DNA of 64,000 nucleotides. Source: Blastocystis sp. Blastoise (taxonomy: Eukaryota; Sar; Bigyra; Opalinata; Blastocystidae). The notes below the pieces were generated by a model that did no database searches, was not told the origin of the DNA, and saw only the letters and a list, made by a program, of their open reading frames with translations. The translations under genes were made by a program, and so were the position numbers. The stretch spans positions 1,292,001 through 1,356,000 of the forward strand of contig JBBPEB010000005.1 of assembly GCA_039096225.1 (NCBI GenBank), in the 5' to 3' direction. This document shows, in pieces, positions 55,074 to 64,000 of this stretch (its first letter is position 1; each line of letters starts with the position of its first letter).

Positions 55074-58000
55074 GATTTATTATTCATACTATATTGAATT
55101 TTATAAAAAATAATATTAATGATATTATTATACAAATAGAATCATTCTTATTTGATTAATATGATATTTAGTTATATAATATAATAAAAATATATATTTA
55201 AATGAATTGATGATAATATTTGAATAGAATAATTATCAAATATAGTTATTGAATAATATTAAATAATGTAAATTTCTATAATACTAATATATTAGATAGA
55301 TAAAATTGATGATAAACATATGATGATACATGAAATAGAAGTGGATTGTAAACTGTTATAATATATATAATAAAATTTCATTCAAATTTTTTTATTAGAT
55401 TCAGTTTTGGGTACCAAAATAACCGAAAAAAAAAATAAAATCGATCTAATATATTCCCAAAATGGGTATGTAATTCAACTAGATCCAAAAATATATTTTG
55501 TTTTTCTAAAAAGAAAAAAAATATAAAAAATAAAGGAAATTTTTCTATTATTTTTCTTTTGAAATAAAGATTACTTTTTATAATATATATTCTGAATGAA
55601 TAATTAATATAATTATTTAATTTTTTTACTAATTATTAAAGAAAGTGTTTGCCACCTGTATAGTTGTAATAATGTATTTTTATTTGATACTCGAAAACTT
55701 AATTATAATTATATTTTTATTTATTTATATTTATAGTTTATTGGCAATACCTGACGTTATTAGACTATGATCTAGTTGTGATGAAACAGGAAGAAATATG
55801 TTCGACAAAGTATTGTAAATGTTGATAATTATTATTATTTATATATAGGTTAATCATAATTGGAATGATTCAGAACAATCTCACAAGGTATACAAACAGT
55901 TCTAAATCAAAATAAATTTAAAAAAAAAACAAAAAAATGAGAAAATGGGAGATCATTTCTTTTTGTATATATTTATTGTTTTATATTATTTATTTATTTT
56001 AGTTTAGAATATCGAAATTAATACTTTAATGTCATTCTGGTGTCTTGAATGTTCTAAATTATAAAACAAACAAAATCTTCAAAAATTCTTATAGGTAAAT
56101 ATCTATATACATATATATATTTATTTTATTTTGTTTTTTTTATTTAATTCATATGTTTATTATATTAATCTAATTATACTAGATATAAATATATTGAAAA
56201 TAGTTGTTTTACATTATATCTACTGTTAGTTTGGTAATTCAATATTTTATTATATATGTATAAAATTTATTTATTATTTCAATACTTTTTTATATATATA
56301 TTTTTTGTTATTGTATTTTTAATCTTATTTATTTCCTATATAGGAAATTTTAATTAGAAAATAATGTTTAAAACAATTTTAATTAAATATTATGGTATAT
56401 TAAAATATTTTTATTATTATTAAGAAGAATATATATATATATATATATTGTTTTTATTTAATATATATGAATATATTTATATTTATTTATATTTAGGTTC
56501 AGATCGTATTATTATATATATAAAGAATAACAGAGAAATATAAAAGAGAGATTAGTAGTCTTGTAACTTGAATTCTTATAGTATATATATATTTAGTTAT
56601 TTATATTATTTGCTAAATTTATTTATATTATTTGTTATTTATTTATTTGTATTATTTGTTATTCATTTATATTCTACAGTCATATAAAAAGACTAGTAAG
56701 CAGGAATACCTATTATGTGACTCACTCTATAGATTACTAGAGGTATCTATAAGAAAATAGTTTATATATATATATATATATATTATTAATTTTTATTTAT
56801 GTTATATTTTTTTATTTATTTGTTATTAATTTATTTATTATTAATTTATTTATATTATTAGTAATGTTATTATAGTTAGTATCTATATATTCTCCATATA
56901 TAATTGTTGTTATTCTATATAAATCGTTATATATATATAAATGCTACTAATACTATATTCTAGATTTATTTTCATTTCTTTCACTCCTCCTCTTCACCAT
57001 CTTCGTATAGTTATATATATTTTTTATGTCTCTCCAGAATATGTAATGTTTTCAACATATATATGTATATGTATATTATATTATTATAATTATTATTTTT
57101 TTTTTCTTTTTTAAATGATATCATTTATATATATAGGAATAGAATATAATTCTATATCTTCTTATATTTTTCAATTTACTCAAGAATGAATACTTTAACA
57201 TATTTATTATATATAAACGTAAACCATTCAGATTTCCATCGGAATTAAGTCTACTGACCTTTTATGTCTTACGAAAAATAATATATTTTGTTGATTTACT
57301 ATTAATACTTTTTTCTGTATAAATACAGAAGGATTAGAAAAACAATAACAAGTTTATAATTATAAGTATATAAACATATTATGATTATAATTATTGATAT
57401 AATTATCTCTTACTTCAATCTATTTTATTATTACTCTTTTTTCTATTCGTTGTGTATCTATTTATATATATATATATAGGTATCGATTTCTATTCTAGAC
57501 ATCTCTCTCTCTTCCTCTCTAATAAACTCTTTATATTCCTGTTATTCACCTTGTCATGTTGATTCTATATTAGTTTCATTGCACAAGATTCATCTGTGTT
57601 CCAGAACATACTTAAAACTGTAGAATCTTTCAGTGATAATAATCAATATTTTTTTTATAAATATATATTATTGAAAGAAGTTAAGATCATATTGAAAAAG
57701 TATATTTATATATATATTTATAATTATAATATTATATATATATAGTATAGAACAGTAATTAATTAATTACCTTTTTTCTTATACCCAAGAAAATATCTGT
57801 GTTTCTTTTTGTTCTACAGATATATTATATATCCGATGATTTTATACAATAGAAATATCTTTATGGATATAGTAATGTTATTAATTATAAATTGTATATA
57901 TATATATATAGTTCCTATTAGTTAATAAATTTGTTTTCTCTTAAATTATCGACTTGCTTATTTACTGTTTCTGAAGAATTCTTTCTTTCTAAGGTGACTC

Positions 58001-58635
58001 CTATGAATATAACATTATGAAATACTATTATTAATTATATTCTAGGTAACTTCTATATTATTAAGTATATATATTTATTGTTTTTATTCAGTATTATTTA
58101 TCTATTATATATAGATCTGATTCTTCTATAATGAAGATATTGACTACTATAAAATGGTTTCCTAATAATTTTAATAAATTATATATACCTAATAGAATTA
58201 TATAATCTTATGGATATCTCTATGAAAACATTATTATCTGAACTATATCATCCTTTTCGATATATTAATGTTTTATTATCAGTATGTATCTGATCTATTA
58301 GGAATTAATTAAATTATACATATAAATAGTTATTTAAGAATATGTTATAATGTAGATGATAAATTTAACAAGATAATAAAAAAATAATAATAAAGAAAAT
58401 ATTGATTGATATATACAACTATATAATTTATTATTATGTTATTTAAATAAAGAATAAAATAGGTTTTTAATTTCTTCAAATTCAAAAGGTTTCCTTTCAT
58501 TTTTCTATGGGAATGAAGGAAAAAAAGAGTATCTATATCTGTGTGCTGAATAATTCTTAAAAAAACTTAAAGAAGTATATATAAGTTATTATTGTTATTA
58601 TTTTATGTTTATTATATTATATATATATATTCTAG
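55074..58635. other. A/T-rich region, no gene recognised
   Basis: About 3.5 kb with many short intron-like GTATAT...TATAG strings (for example around 56100-57130) and small stretches with slightly coding-like composition (56990-57060, 57480-57620). No open frame can be followed. It may be an older, more decayed continuation of the genes on either side. Confidence 0.4.
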
Positions 58636-59680
58636 AATCCATTTATTAATATATATTCTACTCCTCTTTCTTCTATATCACAATCAAAATCTACTATAAC
58701 TACATTATTCTATGATTTAAATGAAAATATTTATATGAATAATTGTTGGTTAGCTTCTTCAAATTATTCTATTATTACTAAAAAAACAAGTATATATATA
58801 TAGATATATATATATTGTATTTTATATAATTATTTTCTGATCTTATTCAATCATTATAATTAGCAACTCAATTTTCTTAAGAAATATTATTAAAATAATT
58901 AATATGTATTAATTTACTGTATAAAAAAAGAATTACTCTTAAGATTTATTGAAATCAATTAAAAATATATGTGTAACTATATATGAACAATTATTTACTA
59001 TTAAGAATGAATCTACTAAACCTACTCTTCTTCCTCTAGAACTAATTTCAGATATATAAAAATTGGGTCCATTCATCTTTCTAATGTGAATATATTTATT
59101 ATTATAACTAAACAATAAATACTGGATTCTATTAAAGAACTATTAAATAATATAAAATGAATTAAAACTAATATAAAATTTAGAAGAATATATTCTGGTT
59201 TCATATCTCCTTTAGAAACTAATTATTTATTTATATATAAAGTTTTTATTATTATATACATATATTGAACAATTAAAAGTATTGAAAAGTCGAAATAATA
59301 TTGGAAATAAGATTATAGACAAGTATATATATTTATATTATTATAATTATTATATATATATATATTATATTGTTATTGATGTATATATTTAGATATTAAT
59401 ACATACAAAGATAAATAGAATGATACTATTTCTTCCTTTGATCTTTTGGTTATTCTCTTTATATGTTGTTAATTTTTGTTCTTTCGAATTCGAAGAGTAT
59501 TATTTTGAATGTTTTTGTTTAATTATATCTTCTATTATATATTATTATTAAATTAATCATATATATTATATCTATAAACTTATTTTTTTTATAGTCTAAG
59601 TATTTTATTAAATTATTCACTGAATTATACTATAATAGATAAGAATGAATTTAATGATAAAAATAAATAATAATGAGATA
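58636..59680 (+). pseudogene. Short decayed coding remnant
   Basis: One piece reads NPFINIYSTPLSSISQSKST followed by FYDLNENIYMNNCWLASSNY before a GTATAT...TAG intron-like string. A second piece near 58977-59060 reads LFTIKNESTKPTLLPLELIS before a stop, and others resume in different frames to about 59280. The composition is coding-like and the gaps look like introns, yet frames are broken. The family is not recognised. Confidence 0.4.
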
Positions 59681-62600
59681 ATCAATAGGAGTAATAAACA
59701 TATATTTCTAAAGGAAAAATAGTCTATGCTATATATATTCTTTAATAAGTTCTTTTATATCTTTACAACATATATATAATTACTATTCTATATTATTACT
59801 CTTTTTTATTATTTACTAAATAATATATATATATTCGTTTATACTATTATTTTTATTTCTTCTTGTAATTAATATCATAAGAATATAAATTAGTTTATTA
59901 TTAATGTTTCTACCTAAATAACTAATAGTTTTCTATATATATAGTTTTGTTTATAATAATAATATTTTTTTTTACACTTTTATTTCTATTAATATTCTTT
60001 AAATTGATTTATTTAAAACATAGTTCTTTACACATTTATTTCTATGAGTATGTAAAAATAAGAAGAGTTATATTTTTATAAATAAAAAATATTTTTAAAG
60101 AATTAGTAAATCAGTTTGTGAAACTATATCAGATTAAATATTTTCTTATTTTAAATGATATAATTATTGTAATAAAATATTATATAATCATTATAGTATC
60201 TCGATTAAACTCAATATAGTTTTTATTTCATTTGTTATTGATTTTTATTCTTTCAATAACCTAATATCACTTGTCATAACATAAATATAAATATCATAAT
60301 AATTATATTATGAATATACAGTGATATTTGAACTATGCTGATTTTTTTAGTATTCAATCATTCAAGAGAAAAAAAAGGAGAAATCATCATAGGATAGAAT
60401 TTTCAGAGTTTTCGTATATATAAAAAATTTATACATATTTTAGGGTTAGAGGTTAGATTATTATTTGACATAAAAGTTTTTCACATAAATTATTTTATTT
60501 ATTATTTTTTTATGTATTGTTTTTTGTTGACTTATAATGGTATGTATCATTATTTTTTTATATACTTTATTATATAGCTATCATTTATGACTTAAATAAA
60601 TAGGAGACGAACACAATTTTTTCTCTTGGATTAAGATATGTTCTTATTTTACTATTTATCTACTCTCTATAGTTATAACTTTGTTTTTGGTGCTCTACTG
60701 ATCAGAAATGACTTACTTTGAAATGTATGCTTTAAATATTTTTATATAATAGTTATAGTTGGCTTCTTTTAGCTGGTGATCCTTGAAGTGTAATCATTGA
60801 TTGATGTGCGTGTTTAATATATATTATTTATAATTATTTTTTTATTCCTTTTTATTTTAAACTGTATATAGTTTTTCAGAATAATCATATAATTGAAGAT
60901 AAGATGATGTTTGATGTGTTTATATAAGGTGTATAATTTATTATTATTAAATTATCAATATTTTTATAATTACATTTTTATAGTCTTTAAAAATGGTCAA
61001 AAAACGACACTCTCCATGAATACTAAACCTATAATAAAAAATCTATGTTAGTTTATTAATTATTTATGTATTCTTTTTTGTTAGTTTATTATTTTTCTGT
61101 TTATAATACTATTAAATGAAAATGAGTTTCTTTGGGATTAAAAAGGATATTAATTAAATATGAAATGACTTATTAAACCCTTTTATATATCATTAATACC
61201 CATATTATGTTAATTAAATAATATATATGTTTTATTTCTCGTGAATTTTTATTTACTTAGCGTTAGAACCAAATACATTTCTGAAATTGCTTCTTAAAAA
61301 AATATTGGGTCTGATAGTGGTGTCATATACGTTATTTGGTGTTGACTCTAGAGTCACAATGTGATTTTTTATTTCTATTTGTGTTTTTCTAGAGGCTCAT
61401 AGTAATCAGACTAATGGTTATTTAAAAAAAGAAAACAAAAAAATATCTATTAGTGAAAATGGTCTATATGTCAAAGAATCTATATAAAGTAAAATAATTA
61501 AAAAATAATATTAATGTTGTATAGTGATCACTTATAAGGAAATAAAAAAAAACTAATTTTTCTTTTAAATTATGAATAGTAAATAAATAATTCTATGAAA
61601 TATTTCGAATTATATAAAAAGTTAAATAAAAATAATTTAAAAATTTTAATTTGCTATTTTTTAGATATAAATAAAATTAATATATGAAAAAAATAAAATT
61701 TTAAAAGAAAACATTTTTGTAATTCTTGTTTTGGAATAGATTTTAGTGTCATAAATTCATTTTTAATTATGTGTTATATATACATATAAGTTTTATATAT
61801 ATTATTAATGATAATCCAAAATTAGTAATATTAAAGAATTATTTATCATATATAGATAATCATAATCATAATTTTTTCTTATTTTTATTATATAAATAAA
61901 TATTAATATAAAATATAATATTTATTTTTATAGATATATATTATTATAATTTTATTATGTATAGTTTTAAAATAGATTATTATTAATTAGAAATACATAT
62001 ATATATAAGATATTAAAAGAAATTATTCTTAGAGTGATAAATTTCTTTTTTTATTAATAAAATATTTTAACTAATTCTTAAAATATATAAAACATTGTAG
62101 TGTTATAAATTTAAATAAAAATTTATATTAAATGATAATACGTAGAAAATACATATGTGTTGATATAGAATTATAATAGATTCAAATATTATATTTTAAT
62201 TTATCATATTATTATAAAAAATATATAAATTGTTTTATAAAATATTTTTTATATATTTTAATGTCAATGAATTATTTTTATTAAATGAATTTATAATTTA
62301 TATTTATAAATATAATTATTTAGTTAATATAATATTTATTATAATGTTAATGATTTTAATGATATTGAAGCATTAATAAATAAAAGATAAGAATTATGTA
62401 TTAAATTATTTATTTATATAATGAATTAAATATTTTTAAAATGATACTCACATTCATTTATTTATAAATTATTTTTATATTTTATTTATTCATTTGATAT
62501 TCTATTAATAATATGGAATTCAAAATATATTTGATAATAAATTATTCATTGAATAAGATATTTGTTTTTTATTAAGATTAAATGAATTTTTTATTATTTT

Positions 62601-64000
62601 TATGTAGTTTAATTATTTAATTATTTATTTTATTTATAAAAATGGATTGAATTATGAATAAGTTATATTAATATAAAAGAATTCATTTAAATGTGATAAT
62701 AGAAATATTTTTTAAATATAAATTATATTTGTATATTTATGTATTGAATAAATATATTAATAAAATATAAATGAAATAGTTTTTTGAATATATAATATAT
62801 ATATATATTTATTAAAAATAATTATTTCCAAATTAATTTATGATAATATTTTATATTATAATAGTTATTTTACATTTAATATGATGAATTGTATTTAATA
62901 ATAATCATTGTTTTATAATAAATAATATTTTAAATAATTTTATTAAAATAATATAGAAAATATTACAAACAAATATATTTATTAATTAATAAGAAAAATT
63001 TTAATTAATAAATATATATGTAATTTTAAAATGAAAATAAATATTGATTTATGATTGATATTTAAATTAAAAAATTAAAATAATGAAAATGATTTAAAAA
63101 TATAATTTTCATTAAATATTAATATAAAATTCTATTTAAATAATTGAATAATAATAAATTAAAGTTATATTTTATATGAATTAATCAATTGATGAAATAA
63201 AATTGCATTGAAATTGTTTAGTATTAGAAATATTCTTATAAATAATATTACTTTTTATTTATACATATATATAATAATGAATGAAGATAATTATATATAT
63301 ATATATGAATTCATTATATATGTAAATATATCTATTTGAATAATAGAAAAGATGTTATTAAAATTTATAGCTTGTTATATATATATAAAATTATTTATAA
63401 TATATATTAAGAAATTATATTAGTTTTTAAAATGTATAAATATATAAATTAGAAAAAAGAATGAAAATGATATATTATAAATTTATTTCTGATTGTATGA
63501 AAATATATTATTTATAATGAATAATTCAATTAGTAATGAATGCTTTAAGAATATTTATGATATGCATTAGAATTATGTTAATTAATGTTGATAAGATAGA
63601 ATAATAATGAATATATGTATATATATACATATAATTACAAATAATTATAAAATATTAATTTTTTTAATAACAAACACTATATTTTTTAGAATTGATATGC
63701 TTGGTATTTATATATGAGAAAGAATAGAGTCACATGACAATTAATGAATGATATAGAATTTATGAATAATTCGATTTATTACTATAATATTTATAAATAA
63801 TCTTGATTGTTAATAGAAGAAGCTTAATTTATATATAAAACAAAATTAGGTAGAATAAATAGTAGCTAAGAGTCTAATATGACAAATAAGTGTAATGTTT
63901 TGTTCTAGTATAGGTGTATGTAAGTCATATAGATAATAATGAGTACCTAGGAGTATATAGGAGACTTGATAAGTCATTAATAACAAAAAAATTAATAAGT
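59681..64000. other. A/T-rich region without genes
   Basis: From about 61.5 kb on the sequence is almost entirely A/T, with no open frame of note. Between 60.4 and 61.5 kb G/C is a little higher and a short TTAGGG-like string occurs at 60440-60456. No tRNA, rRNA or mobile element is recognisable. The last 200 bases regain some complexity and may be the edge of a further feature outside the window. Confidence 0.45.

Overview
The window is nuclear DNA of a very AT-rich, intron-dense unicellular eukaryote with the standard genetic code (TAA stops, CAA for Gln). Genes are broken by many short introns, mostly GTATAT...TATAG. Proteins are rich in Asn and Ser runs, and intergenic DNA is almost pure A/T. 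This composition fits an early-diverging fungus of the anaerobic gut fungus type or an amoebozoan; the sequence does not settle which.

Layout. 0.1-1.9 kb (-): a U11/U12-65K (RNPC3) homologue, a minor-spliceosome protein. 2.2-4.1 kb (+): mannose-6-phosphate isomerase, divergent from it. 4.4-6.0 kb (-): a GDP-fucose transporter of the SLC35C1 type, tail to tail with the isomerase. 8.1-10.9 kb (+): a PH-domain protein with long poly-Asn tracts. 12.8-15.7 kb (+): a protein kinase fused to a TLDc domain. 17.2-21.1 kb (+) and 43.1-46.8 kb (+): two paralogues with a BTB/T1-like N-terminus and irregular Leu/Ile-rich repeats, the second carrying a 1-nt frameshift. Between them, 21.4-40.1 kb (-), lies one giant gene of about 60 introns. 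It encodes a single-pass membrane protein of roughly 5,000 residues: signal peptide, beta-rich filamin/Ig-like ectodomain, close to 40 Cys-rich repeats, one transmembrane helix and a cytoplasmic tail of nearly 1,000 residues. 48.7-50.2 kb (+): a BTB/T1-like plus TLDc protein. 52.7-55.1 kb and 58.6-59.7 kb hold decayed coding remnants; the rest to 64 kb is AT-rich DNA in which no gene is visible.

The main discovery is that six introns of the giant gene are not GT-AG. They are AT-AC introns with ATATCC/ATATCT 5' ends, a TTTCTTTAAT-like branch motif and an AC about 7-13 nt downstream, the signature of U12-type introns. Frame is kept across all six, and four would hit an in-frame stop if unspliced. 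A minor-spliceosome protein gene lies in the same window. By manual count about one intron in ten of this gene is U12-type, far above the usual fraction of under one percent. The MPI and GDP-fucose transporter genes sit side by side and both serve mannose/fucose sugar-nucleotide supply for glycosylation.
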